64,000 nucleotides of DNA, taken from positions 107,046,141 through 107,110,140 of the forward strand of contig NC_079487.1 in NCBI RefSeq assembly GCF_020520425.1, read 5' to 3'. Below the pieces are notes generated by a model that did no database searches, was not told the origin of the DNA, and worked only from the letters and a program-made list of their open reading frames with translations. The translations under genes were made by a program, and so were the position numbers. Of this stretch, positions 12,159 to 24,200 are shown one piece after another; positions within the stretch are counted from its first letter, which is position 1, and every line of letters begins with the position of its first letter. The stretch comes from Spinacia oleracea. Its lineage: Eukaryota; Streptophyta; Magnoliopsida; Caryophyllales; Amaranthaceae.

Positions 12159-12840
12159 TAATCCACCCTTACTGGCGTTCCGATAACCTTAACTATCTCA
12201 AACAACACCTCTTTGTCATAATACTCTAACGGTAGCTCAGGGAATTTGATCTAGACCACCATTTTTTCAAAAGGATTAACAGAAGGCCTAAAGTTTGGTT
12301 TCCACTTTGTTGACATTAAATAATGATCCAATATGAACCATGAACCTCCAAATAAAGCTCTCTCATAATCATCTTGCAGAGAAAACCGGAAAAGGAAAAT
12401 GTTATGCCCCAGATCAATAGTCTCCAAGGATCCTTTAGGTCTCCACATGATATTTGTTCTCTGTGTTATGAAAGATGGTCGAACATTTATTCCCAAGCAT
12501 TTTCCCATAAAAGTTAGACTCCAAAGATTTCGGAGTCTCAACAAAGTGTCCTATTAAACTGAACTAAAATACCACCCTCTTGAATGATTGGATCATCATC
12601 ATACCATTCCGTTGAAGTGATTACAATTTTTTGGCCAAACCATTGTGAAGAAGATTCGACTGCCGCACGAAAAGATTGAGTTTTCTTTCCATTATTGCCA
12701 TGTCCCTCCTGTACTTTGTTACCATGAACATGCTCATCCACTAACATATTGTCCATGCTAGTTTGCTCTAACATAGGTTGATCAGGTGGTGGTCCTTCTT
12801 GAACCAACCAAAGGATCCTGCTCCATAAAGAGAGGATTTT
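12159..12840 (-). pseudogene. LINE ORF1 (DUF4283-type) remnant
   Basis: Two minus-strand frames (12538-12807 and 12251-12544) together read as the ORF1 protein of plant L1-type LINEs. Motifs include WRPKGSLETIDLG, FLFRFSLQDDYERAL, GGSWFILDHYLM and, after position 12251, LPLEYYDKEVL, all typical of the DUF4283 nucleic-acid-binding domain. A frameshift near 12540 separates the halves. The copia element cuts the remnant at 12158, so the rest of the LINE is missing from this window. Confidence 0.8.
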
Positions 12841-13032
12841 GATTTGTATTGTCTAGGATTATTATTCCTTATAGAGAAAATTCTAGAGAGAGAAAATTTA
12901 TGACCCGATGTTTACCATGTCTTCAGAGTTGAAATTAAAAAAGAGAGATGACCGAGAAAGCACTTATACTATTCCATGCATAATACAATCTGCATTGTCC
13001 ATAATTGTTGTTGTACAATTGATTAACACAAA

Positions 13033-13072
13033 GTTGATATGGCCGAGTTGGTCTAAGGCGCCAGATTAAGGT

Positions 13073-13105
<33 letters not shown>

Positions 13106-13113
13106 TGTCAACA
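13033..13113 (+). tRNA. tRNA-Leu (anticodon AAG), copy 1
   Basis: This 81-nt sequence folds as a class II tRNA with a 7-bp acceptor stem (GTTGATA/TGTCAAC) and discriminator A. The D arm carries the A box TGGCCGAGTTGG. The anticodon arm is CCAGA-TTAAGGT-TCTGG, placing AAG at positions 34-36. It has a long variable arm and a T arm with the B box GGTTCAAATCC. A T5 run follows immediately as a pol III terminator. It is identical to the copies at 20396 and 56532. The CCA tail is not encoded, as expected for a nuclear gene. Confidence 0.97.
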
Positions 13114-13119
13114 TTTTTA

Positions 13120-14560
13120 GGGAATTTATTTGTTTTGGTTTTTTTTTTGGACAAACGTTCACACAACACCAGCAAGTCATTTCAATTCGAAGGGAATTCC
13201 AAAGTAAATTGGGTCTGCAACACACCAGTACACCACTCCACTTCTCCATTGATTCAAAATTCCAAACCTCAAGTGCGTCTGATTTTGAGGTCCGCACTTT
13301 GCATTGAATTGGGTATTTCGAAAGGATTAGGGCTAAAAATTCAGGCTGAATTAAAAGGATTAGAGCTACAAATTCAGGCTGAACTGAGGGATAGTAATTA
13401 GAAGCATTGAATCAAGGGTTTTGTGTTTCCTTCGAAGCTACAGAATAATCAATTGATTCAAGATCAGATTTTTGGACAATAACCAAGTCAGGTACACATC
13501 AACTTCCTTTGAATTCAGTCTATTTTGTACAGTTTTTATGGATATTTATGTGAAGTCTCTGTTAATTTAAACCAAAATTCTGGGTTGAATGTGAACATTT
13601 ACTTTAATATATGGTATTGTAATTTGCTATATTTGAAGTTTTGAACGGATATTATGTTGTGTTTGTATGTTTGTATTGCAAGAATTTAATATGTTTCAAA
13701 TTGTATGTCCTTCAATTGTCTGAATACTAATACGAAGCACTTGTGTTTTTTTTGGAGGGAAAGTACATTTGGGATTTGGAGTTAGTTATGTAGAATTATT
13801 AGTATAGGATTATTAGTGATAATTACGAGTAGTTATTTTTTTATTGACCATAGAGGAACAAGAAAAAAGAAGAAAAAAAGTACTTACCATTGAGAATTTC
13901 CCAATAATGAAAACCAACTTGTATCCGACATTCTAGAATAGTGTATGTGACTGTTAATTCTAGACGGAGGTTGCCAATCTGGCAATCCCCAAATCCCCAA
14001 TGGTTGAAAATGGTGGACGATGCTTGAACCATTTCAAAGACCAATAATATGGAGTTTATGTGAAATGACATTAGATTAGTGATCAGAGTTACTTGCCTCT
14101 CTGTCTGCTGAGTGCTGAGTGCTGAGTGCTGACTGCTGACTGCTGTGACATTACCAAAATTATTGCACAAGTGTAGCATCATCGCCTCCTTGCTTATCAT
14201 CTACATTTGGCCTTCCTTCGAAAGTTTAGCTGTTCTCGGTATCAACCATCAAAGGACAATGATCAAAGCAAAGTACTCTCAATAGTGTGTATATCTTTGT
14301 GTGTGAAAGACCAATGATCACAACAAATTACTCTCATTAGTGGTTAAGTGGTTGAACCATTGTTACCTGATTCGCTAGTATGAGACTGGATACTGCTTCG
14401 TAATACGCTTCCTAATTTGCTAAACTAGACTAACTTCGTGTTATAATTCGCTTTTATGGTTCGCGGTTCGTGGGATGATTAGAGAATTAGGTAACGTTGG
14501 GTTGAACATTATGTATGTGTGTGTGTGCACATGTGTGTCTCTAGCAACGAGCTAAGATAG
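13120..14560. other. Intergenic stretch, with a 7-bp tandem repeat
   Basis: No supported gene was found. The sequence near 13300-13500 could be the 5' leader of an old gene copy, since a GT donor-like site follows CAGTCAG at 13489-13492. At 14104-14145 there is a short array of CTGAGTG/CTGACTG heptamers. The pseudogene of the ankyrin family starts after this stretch. Confidence 0.5.
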
Positions 14561-14564
14561 AGAT

Positions 14565-15750
14565 GATGCCATAAAACTTACCAAGATTCTGCTACGATTA
14601 GATACTTCTTGTAAGGACACATACAAGCCACACAGTGTGGTAACTCCTGTTGTCATTGGTGCCAAGCTATGTCACGGAACAAATTATTTGAACTTTGAAG
14701 AGGGTCCTCCAAGACAAGTCACAAAGAGGACTAAAGTATGATTGTATGAAGCATCAGAGCTAAGATTGGGCTGAATTGGTTCTAGTAGTGGTAGAGAGTA
14801 ATCTGTGAACAGCTTCTTTCAGTGATCGGCATAAGAGCAGAAACAACCTATTTAACCGATGTTTCAGACACTAATGAAACTCCACTTCTGCTGGCAGCTA
14901 GGAAAGCTTGTGTTGAGACTCTTGAAGAAGTATTTATTTATTTCCTCACTCACTGGACTGTTTAAACCATGCTCAACAGACTTTGTTGCTCGTTGCAATC
15001 AAGAGATACAACTTGAATGTTTTCAAGCGTATTGAACAACTTTTCCTTGTCAGGAGTCAGGGAAGAGATGTGACAACAGAAGGTAAGTCCATCTTACACA
15101 TGGTTGACACCGCAAGATAAGAACTCCGGTCCTCCAGTTGTCTAAGAACTTAATTTGTTTGGAGGTATGCATAATTGTGATATTAATGGATAATATTTAA
15201 AAGCCATTGATAGGTTTAGTTTGTTTTATTGTCTGCTCTCAATATTTGTGCGGTAATGCAACTGCTGGTTCTATTTAGACTTCTCCTGGTATTTCAGAAA
15301 GTTTGAATCTGCAAAATTGCTGTAATTTTAAAATCAAGGAAAGCTATGCTTAACCATTGTGCTTTATACCTGTATGTGCAGTACTTGTAAAAACTCATTT
15401 ATCAAATGATGACTGCTGATTACAGTCATTTTATCGAGGCTAAGGATTGGCTGAAGGCTTCAGCCTGAAGCGCATTAGAGAAAACTGCACTGTGGTTATT
15501 GTTCTGCTGATTGCCACAGTCGTTTTGGCTGTTGCCTACATAATACATGAGGGTTCAAAGCAAGCAACGGGGTATACTCTCCTCCTTGGACAGTCTATCT
15601 TCCTCCGTAGCAACTATTATTCTCATGATGGATAACAGAGCGTTGGACCAAGATTGCAATTTATGTTGTTGCTTCTCTCCCTGTATGTATCTTTTTACTC
15701 TCTTATACTCCATATCCCTCTTTACATACAACTTGCTGAAACTTTAAGGT
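14565..15750 (+). pseudogene. Ankyrin/PGG-domain pseudogene (tandem relative of the gene at 16641)
   Basis: Three blocks align by eye to the downstream intact gene. 14577-14735 corresponds to 17990-18140, 14850-15175 to the ankyrin exon at 18196-18530 (ETPLLLAARKA-like), and 15407-15750 to the last exon with the PGG region. The reading frame is broken many times. The EAKDWLK segment is followed by a stop, the PGG motif reads HEGSKQ, and about 200 bp of the membrane region (19395-19590 in the intact copy) is deleted. It is in the same orientation as the intact gene, so it is probably a tandem duplicate that decayed. The 5' exons were not found. Confidence 0.82.
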
Positions 15751-16640
15751 ACTGAGTCTGCATGTGCTTCAAAATTCAAAACCTACACACCGTTCTCCTA
15801 TCAAGAACGTGAGATGAGATTGGTAAGTTTCGTCCTACTTCTGCTTGTTCTTCAAGAGTTCAAGGCCTATATACCGTTCCCTTATCAAGAACGTGAGATG
15901 AGATTATGTTTTGTCTGCTAGCTCTTTAAGCATCGATGTATTTAGCATTGTTGTGCATTTGATTTTACAGTCATATGTGAAAAATATATGTAAGTAATAA
16001 CTGATAAGAATTTGCACCTACAAATTTCTTTTACGCTATTTGAGATATATGCCTGTACACGACTCTGAAAATAATCAAAGAATTCCTATGAAAACTTTAA
16101 AAACAGTGTAAGTAGAATTAGAGATCGCGAGTTTGAGAGATAAAACAGCACTAATAGTAAGCAAGTGAACTGACTGAAAAGTGAAAACCACCATGAAGAG
16201 CTAGAAAAGGTGAAAAGCTGTGTGAGTTAGAATATTTTGACTTTTGATGATAATGTACACTTGCCCGGCCTACATGATAATATTTGATTTGTAATAAGGA
16301 TCAGAGGATGAAGAAAAAGGAGCAATGTGTTTTGATGGAGCATAATTTGTACTTAGCATATATACTATCTTAATCCTGAAGATTATATTAAGTTTAATTC
16401 CAAGATTGTGGGACAAGTGTAGCATCCTTAATTACATCTGTCTTAAGTAAGGTTTTTTGCCCAATTACTTTCAAATGGTTCTACTAAGAAAGGTTAAAAA
16501 TATAATCAAAGTAAAGTATTGGGTTCATAATTCTCAATTATATATTTTTGGAAAGGTTGATTACTTTTAGCATATTTTACCTTATTATTGGCTCTACACT
16601 CTTTTCAGTCCTTTTTAATCTCTGTACGTGGTCTATGATC
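15751..16640. other. Spacer between ankyrin copies, partly duplicated at 37.6-38.0 kb
   Basis: No gene was found. A short direct duplication with the phrase TATCAAGAACGTGAGATGAGATT occurs near 15799-15822 and 15882-15905. The block about 15995-16150 has a diverged copy at about 37585-38000, which is interrupted there by a MITE. Confidence 0.55.
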
Positions 16641-19600
16641 ATGGCGGTTGACGATCTCCAAACAAAATTATACCGTGAACTCTGCAATAATAGCAATGAC
16701 GCGGTCATTGAGCTTTGCCGTAAGACTGTAGAGGGTCCATTGCATTATTGCACCATACATAATTCAACAGTGCTACATTTAGCATGTTACTCCAAAAAGT
16801 TTGAGTTAGCAAATAAGCTTTTTGATAATTTGCCTGATAATCTTCTCAGCATCCTACCTGAGCGAATGAATGCTTGGGGAGACACCATACTCCATGACGC
16901 ATCCACCTCCAACAAAGGGCTTGATTTGGCAAGAAAGCTATTGCAGAAAGTCCCTGAATTGCTACTAGCGCGCAACAAATCGGGTGAGTCTTCTGTCTTC
17001 CGAGCTACTCGTTATGGCAGGAGAAAGATCTTTGAGTTCCTTGCCGAAGAGGTGGATAAATTCTGTGACTCAGACTCAAACAAAGAGTTTGACCACCTCT
17101 ACTTCTTTCAGAGAGATGACAATACTACCATTCTTCACATGGCTATCCTTACAAGAAACTTTGGTGAGTTTTTTCATTTCTCATCAAGAAATCACAACTG
17201 TAATCTGATTTTTGGTATCATTCACTATTGACTAGCGATATTTCATTGTATATTGAAAATAATAATCAAGACTATATGCTAAGAGACTGTTTAACTTGTA
17301 ATTTACAGATATGGCGCTTATGATAGCAAGAAAATATCCTCATCTTTGTGGTATACGAGCTCAAAATAAGAGGACTGCTCTTCAAATACTTGCTTGTACT
17401 CCAGCAGCATTCAAAAGTGGAAAGAAATTTGGGCTCGTAAAGAAACTTCTTTACTCAAGTATGTATTATGTGGCTTTTATCTTTACATTTGATTTTTTTG
17501 ATTAAGGCTTTGTATATTGAGCTTTTGGGAACATCAATAATAACTACCTTTATGATTATTACTTACAACTCGAGCATTAAAATTTTATGCCAAACAAGAC
17601 CGAATGCTCTCTTCTTCTCATTTGGTAAGTTTTAGAAGATATATTGGATTGATTAAAGAAAGACGTGAACATAAAACTTATGGTTATCATACTTCGTACA
17701 AGTATAAATTTACACGTACGTACAAGTGACAGATTTCTTTTATCAGGTGTTTCAATTGATGAACAATCCAGTACCGAAGAAATGAGCATAATTCTGAAAG
17801 TCGTGGCATTCATATTAAGCATCAGTAAGTAAAACCTGATGAATATGTAGGTTTATGAAAGATTACATATCTTTGTTGCATAGAGTCATTGTTGACTTTT
17901 TAATTTATGGATATAAAAGGTAAATCTTGCTGGACATTGCCCATGATAGAAGAAGTCAAAGAGGTGAAGAAGGGGCACAAGGATGCACTAAATCTAGCCA
18001 AGATTTTAATCCAATACGATACTTCTTGGATGGACACACACGAGCCACGTGCTGAGGTTACTCCCGTTATAATGGGCGTTATTCCTATAATTAGTGATGA
18101 GTCTAGAGAAGAGGATATGACATTAATGGAGAGTTTATACCAAGAAGATGATGATGATTATGACATAGAGAGCAGAGAGAAAATTTATAGAGGTGATATT
18201 TATGACAATGATGAAGCTCCATTGCTGCTGGCAGCTAGGAAAGGGTGTATCGAGATTGTGAAAGAGATATTGAACATGTTTCCACAGGCTGTGAACTATC
18301 TAAATCATGATCAAGAGAATGTGTTACATGTAGCCATCAAAAGTCGCAACTTGGAAATTTTCAAGCTTGTTGAACAACGAGCTAACCTTCATAGAGGTTT
18401 ATTAGGAGCTGTTGATAACAAAAACAACTCCATTCTCCACATGGTTGGATGCCCAAGGAAAGTTCTTCCGGGTACTAAGATGAGAAGTCCGGTGCTACAG
18501 TTGTCTGATGACTTGCTTTTGTTGGAGGTATGAATTACCATTTACCTTCAATTGCTTAAATGCTTCATTGTTTTATCACATGTAAGTAACATTTGTGCGG
18601 CTAGTCGTACTGAAGTATGTTATTTCTGTGAGACAGTTGGGTTTGAGACGACTTAGCTTGTTAGATTTTTAAGATGTGGTATGTTAATTACATTTTTTAG
18701 TGATAGAGAATATATGCAAGTATATATACTCCTCATAGGTTTAGGATATAAAGTATTTCACTATTTTGTACGAAATATCTGGCCATAGTACTATGCATTA
18801 TCAGGATTGGGCAGTGTCGTGGAGAAAACGTCGCCCATTTCAGTCCTAGTCATCGGTGACCCATACTCATAGTTCTGGAGAGATATGATGTGTAGGCCGG
18901 CTGAACCTGTCGCATAAGGCGCTTCTTGGCCTGTGGATGGGCAGCTCCTGCAGTCGGATGCGGGCATGGTGCAGTGGCCCTGGCCCATGGTTCTGGCTGC
19001 CAAAGTGGGCTGGGGCCTGCTATTGTTGAGGGCCTAAATTTCCGCTGTGTTGGGCCAGTTGTTGACACACACCACGTCCTAGCTTTGAATTACATCTTTG
19101 AGTTTTTGGTTGTCTGTGTATGTTACTATGCTGAATTGTAGGGTTATATCTGCAGCACTTAGAAAGCATTTGTCCAAGTTACTTGGTGAACCACCGCAAC
19201 GATCAGATGATGACCGCAGATGAACTGTTTGCCAAGAACAATGAAAGTCATCGTATCGAGGCCAAAGATTGGCTAAAGCGCACTGCAGAACACAACACAG
19301 TGGTTATCATTCTCATAGCCACAGTTGCCTTTGCTGCTGCTTACACAATACCAGGAGGTCCAAATCAAGACACGGGCTACCCACTCCTCATTGGGCTGCC
19401 TTTCTTCCTAGTTTTCACCGTTACAGATGTTCTTTCACTTGGTTTCGCTTTGACAGCAATAGTCGTTTTCCTGGCTATACTGACGTCATCTTATCAGCTG
19501 AAAGACTTCCGAAGATCTCTTCCACAAAAGCTGTTGCTGGGTTTTACACTTCTGTTCCTATCAGTGACAATGATGATGGTGGCATTTGCAGCAACTATTC

Positions 19601-19803
19601 TTCTAATGGTAAATAAAAAAGAGAGATGGACAAAGATAACACTTTATATTGTTGCTTTCTTCCCAATATGTATATTTATGCTATCTTATATCCCTCTTTA
19701 CATAAAACTTGTTAAAACTCTGAATTACTGGATTAAGAAGCTTGGTGAGTCTCTTCCTAGGCTTGCATGCCCTTTGAGGCCTGCACGTCGAGCACTGGAA
19801 TAA
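16641..19803 (+). CDS. Ankyrin-repeat protein with PGG domain (ACD6/ITN1-like family)
   Basis: Five exons join in frame: 16641-17163, 17309-17458, 17747-17824, 17920-18527 and 19156-19803. They give 668 aa, and all introns have GT/AG ends. I chose the ATG at 16641 because it has A at -3 and G at +4; an in-frame ATG lies 6 bp upstream. The N-terminal half has ankyrin-type repeats (STVLHLACYSKKFELA, DTILHDAS, TTILHMAI, APLLLAARKG, ENVLHVAIKSRNLEI). The last exon has the PGG domain: an EAKDWLKRTAEHN lead, a first hydrophobic helix, then P519-G520-G521, followed by three more membrane helices. Family members are membrane proteins linked to defence or salt signalling. The exact role here is not known. 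A stretch of acidic residues (EDDDDYDIES) lies in exon 4. Confidence 0.9.
18800..19075 (-). mobile_element. GC-rich insert within intron 4 of the ankyrin gene, possible retroelement scrap
   Basis: This block is much richer in G and C than the rest of the intron. On the minus strand it reads as a proline/alanine-rich peptide (PHPTAGAAHPQAKK-like, QPAYTSYL) resembling the linker between copia gag and protease. No protease active site or ends could be found, so the assignment is tentative. Confidence 0.3.
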
Positions 19804-20003
19804 AGTTGTCAAGATCTGATTCTACTAATCTGAGTATTGTTTTTCCGATAAAGAAATTCTTATTTGGCAACCTTATAGAGTATTGTTCCCTTATTTGCCG
19901 AGCCAATCAGTTAAACTCCACATTTTGGCACCAAAACAAGAATATTGAGGCCTTTGTTTGTGCTCGTCTTTTGAAAATATTTCGACTTTTGAAGATGATT
20001 TGA

Positions 20004-20005
<2 letters not shown>

Positions 20006-20075
<70 letters not shown>
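20006..20075. repeat. (AT)n microsatellite, 70 bp
   Basis: This is a perfect dinucleotide run directly after the ankyrin gene's 3' region. Frames through it that read as Tyr/Ile repeats are artefacts. Confidence 0.97.
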
Positions 20076-20078
<3 letters not shown>

Positions 20079-20395
20079 CATTTGATCCATAATAAGGGTT
20101 TAAAGCCGATTGAAGACCTTCTAAAACCATCCCATCCCCTCCGGTCCTAAGTTTTAACTGAGCGGATGTGAGGCACGTCTCCTAAAAGCTCGGTCACTTG
20201 ACATTTCTAGTTAAATAGAGGACAATTCTGATAGGTACTCTAGTTAGGACTTCTAGTATCCCTTCTTTATAGAATCTATAGATCGAGACACCCTAAACAA
20301 ATTTGTTTGTTTCTATTAAGCTAAACACGAGTTGGTTTTATAGTACATAGGTACATAGTTGTAATAAATACAATTTGCAAAAAAATGAACAAACA

Positions 20396-20435
20396 GTTGA
20401 TATGGCCGAGTTGGTCTAAGGCGCCAGATTAAGGT

Positions 20436-20468
<33 letters not shown>

Positions 20469-20476
20469 TGTCAACA
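20396..20476 (+). tRNA. tRNA-Leu (anticodon AAG), copy 2
   Basis: The 81 nt are identical to the copy at 13033, including the A and B boxes and anticodon arm. The flanks differ from the other copies: upstream is AAATGAACAAACA and downstream is CTCTTTTTTG with a T6 terminator. Only the gene itself is conserved. Confidence 0.97.
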
Positions 20477-20634
20477 CTCTTTTTTGTGATTTCAAGCACC
20501 AATTCTTAAATGGACTTGGTCCACAATAAATTCAACAACTTCTTCCTAATTTATTTTGACAAATTATTAGGATTATTATGAAAAAATATATCAAATTAGT
20601 GTCGTTGATACATGTTGTGCTTGAATAATGTGAT

Positions 20635-20900
20635 TTTAAGTCACAATCCGCTTTTAAAAACATAGGGTTACTATGCTTCAAAAGATGGTTACTATGTTTG
20701 AGAATTTTGGTGTTTAATTTATTATAGTTACTATACGAACAATAAAGGTCACTATGAATGTAAAAAGGGTGCTAGAGAAAACTATTGATTTTGGGTCCAC
20801 ATTAATATTATTGTGGACCAAGTCCATGCAAGAATAATCCGATTTCAAGTCACAATTTGCTTTGAAAAACATATGGTTACTATGCCTAAGAATTTTGGTG
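20635..20900. repeat. Tandem ~200-bp duplication, first copy plus start of the second
   Basis: The first copy is about 20635-20820. The second begins near 20826 and is interrupted after GAATTTTGGTG at 20890-20900. Its remainder appears at 37135-37565. Shared phrases include GGTTACTATG, TTTAATTTATTATAGTTACTA and AGAGAAAACTATTGATTTTGG. The first copy is therefore the pre-insertion (empty) state of the second. Confidence 0.8.
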
Positions 20901-21004
20901 TTTTTTTTTTTTTTTTGACAACACAAGAGAAAGCAACTAGATCCCTTTTCTAGTTGAAGTTGCCAGGTTATGGGCCTTGGTAACACAGCTTCCAGCGCGT
21001 TTTC
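20901..21004 (-). pseudogene. 3' end of a truncated LINE (RNase H tail and poly-A), left part
   Basis: The minus strand reads NALEAVLPRPITWQLQL and then a run of A (T on plus at 20901-20916), as expected of the 3' end of a LINE. It continues the RNase H frame found at 36966-37134. Element A sits between the two halves. Three bases (TTC on plus) are found on both sides. Confidence 0.7.
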
Positions 21005-21078
21005 TGTCAGGCGGCCTGACGGCCACGCGCCTGTCAGTCCGCTGACTCCCTCACGCGCGCGTGGGCTTCACGCGCCAC

Positions 21079-21085
21079 ATAAATA
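21079..21085 (+). promoter_or_regulatory. Candidate TATA box of the element A transposase
   Basis: ATAAATA lies 172 bp before the ATG at 21251, followed by a CT-rich leader (TTCCTCC repeats at 21112-21140), which suits a plant 5' leader. It lies about 75 bp inside the left end, so the terminal region would act as promoter, as in MuDR. Confidence 0.45.
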
Positions 21086-21250
21086 CGAAACAACGCTTTT
21101 CTTTCTCTCTCTTCCTCCTTCCTCCTTCCTCCTTCCTCCTTCTTCCTTCCTTCTTCACAACAGCGACAACCTTTCTCAAACCCTAATCTAATTCGCGAAA
21201 TTATTCAGCTTGCTCCGCCGCAATCGCTGCCAACAACTTTCAGATCCGAC

Positions 21251-24200
21251 ATGGGCGACGGCGGCTATGAGCAATTTCAACCACCAATACCGATATTTCC
21301 GCCACAATCACCGCCGACAAATTTCAGATCAGACATGGCCGACGGCTTTCAACCACCACCACCATTATTTTCGCCACAATTTCAACAACCAACACAGATG
21401 TTTCCGCCACAATTTCAACCACCGAGTTTTCAACCTCGCCACCTTCAACATTCTCCTCGATTTTTAACACCACCGAATTTTCAACCTCGCCACCTTCAAC
21501 ATCCTCGATTTCTACCACCACCGATTTTTCAACCTCGCGACCGTCATCCTCCTCCTCGTTTTCAACCTCCTGCGCGATTTGATAACCCTAACCAAAGCAA
21601 CCTTCATCCTCCTCCTCGATTTCAACCTCCTGCCCGTTTTGATAACCATTATCAAAGCGATCTTCATCCTCCTTATCGATTTGATAACCCTAATCAAAGG
21701 GCTTTTACAACATTGCAGCAAGTAACTACTGAAACAAGTTCTGGAACAAAGGAAAACACATCTGAAACAAGTTCTGCAACAACAGGAGAAACAACATCAG
21801 CTTATTTTTCAGGTTTTAAAATTAATTTAATGAATATAGTTAACTAATTGATTACTTGTCGTAACTAATTAGATTGTGCAATTAACTAAGCGGCTAAAAA
21901 ACTAAACAAATTGGTTAACTAATTGCTTTGAAAGAATCACTAACTGGTAAAAATAGTTAACTAATTGGATAATAAACTAAATAATATATAAAGGAACTTA
22001 ACTAATTAATATCAATACTAAACTAATTTTTTTTAAAGCTACTTTTCAAATTTCATTTTTCACTAAGTTAATCATTACCATCATTTAGGTAACCTTTTCC
22101 ACCAAATAGTTAACTTTTTGAAGCAACTAGTTAACCTTTTCCACCAAATAGTTAACTTTTTGAAGCAATTAGTTAACTTTTATCATCAATTAACTTTTTG
22201 AAGCAACTAGTTAACCTTTTCCACCAAATAGTTAACTTTTTGAAGCAATTAGTTAACTTTTATCATCAAATAGTTAACTTTTATCATCAATTAGTTAACT
22301 TTTATCATCAATTAGTTAACTTGTACCATCAATTAGTTAAGTTGTTCCCTTAATTAGTTAACTTGTACCATCAATTAGTTAAGTTGTTCCCTTAATTAGT
22401 TAACTTTTATCATCAATTAGTTAACTTGTTCTCTCAATTAGTTCAATTGGTTAACTAATTTCCTGAATTATGTAACTAATTAGTTTCTTTTGTTAATTAT
22501 TACTTTTGTTAATTTTACAGGTTCAAAAGATATTTGGAACGATTTAACAGAGGATGATATTAGAGGACCTTTGACTGGATATACTGGCACTGTAGATGAA
22601 CTACATGAACTTTATGACAAACATTCAATACTTCTTGGATTTTCAATAAGAAAAAACACATTAAGGAGAGATAAAAAAACGGGAGAGATAAAGGAAAGAT
22701 ACTTTTGTTGTTCAAAGGAAGGAAAGAGAAAGGAAAACACAAAGAACACAAAGAAAGAAGAAGCAACTGTATCAAGTGAGAGCAAACAGAAAGAGCAGTC
22801 AAAGAACGCAAGGCAGCAAAACCTTACTAGAACAGGGTGCAACGCATCTATACGATTGAAGTTACAAAAGGATGGAAAGTTTATAGTCTTTCATCATGTT
22901 ATAGAACACAATCATGCCTTAACAAGAGAGTCACTGCAAAACTTTCAAAGGTACAAAACAAAATACAAGTAATTAGTTAACCATTAAAGAAATTTAGTTA
23001 GGCTTTGACATTAATTACTTAAGCGTTTAAATAATTTTGTTTTAATAATAAACTAGATAAAACAGTTACTTACCTTTTTCCATCAATTACTTAACTTTTT
23101 TCATAAATTAGTTAACCTTTTCCATGCATTAGTTAACTTTTTAAAACATTTAGTTAATGTTTTGCATCAATTAGTTTACTTTTTCAATCAATTAGTTACG
23201 TTTTTGCATGAATTAGGTAACTTTTATTTTAATAATATATTAGTTATTTACCTTTTACAACAAATAGTTAACTTTTTGCATATATTAGTTAACTTTTTGC
23301 ATATATTAGTTAACTTTTTACAACAATTAGTTAACGTTTTGCATCATTTCCAGATCACAAAGAAAAATTGATGAAGAAAAGGGAAAAGTAATTGAAGGAC
23401 TCACACTATCAGGAATAACACCAGCAGATTCCTTAGATATATGTGTAATGAAGCTGGCGACGCAAGGGTCGTTGGACACACATTAGTTGACCACATGAAT
23501 TTCACAAGTAGATTGAAAATGAAAAGACTAGAAGGAAAAGATACACAAGCAGTTGTGAACATGTTAATTAAGAGAGGAGAAGAAGATCCAAACTTTTATT
23601 TTCGAGTAAAGGTGAACGAGGCAAACCAAGTAATAAGCAAGTTTTGGAGGGATGGAATGATGCAAGAAGATTATGACATATATGGTGATGTCTGTGTCTT
23701 TGACACAACTTTCAGAACAAACAAATACAATTTAGTTTGTGCGCCATTTGTAGGTGTCAACAACCATTGGAGTAATGTGATGTTTGGTTGTGCTTTTATT
23801 GCTGATGAGAAGACACACACTTTTGTGTGGCTATTGGAAACATTTCTGGACTCTATGGGAGGCAAAGCACCTATAACTATCTTTACAGATCAAGATCAAG
23901 CAATGGCAAATGCTATTGAACAAGTAAGAGTGTATTAACTATTTGGGTTTTATAGTTAATTAATTGCTAAAAATTGTTAACTATTTGCTACTGGTCTTTA
24001 ACTAATGAGTTGAAAAGTTTAACTAAATTGATATCCATTCATCAGTTACTTTTTCCATCAATTAGTTATCCTATTACATACATTAGTTAACTTTTTGAAT
24101 CAATTAGTTAACTTTTGCAATGAATTAGATAAGTTTCTGCATGAACTAGTTAACTTTTGTTTTAAAAATATATTAGTTACCTTTTTGCATGAATTAGTTA

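Noticed and set aside
13089-13401. Protein frames starting in the first tRNA gene
   Set aside because: They read through the tRNA and its terminator and show no motifs.
19891-20130. Tyr/Ile-repeat open frame (also at 37901-38191)
   Set aside because: This is only a translation of the (AT)n microsatellites.
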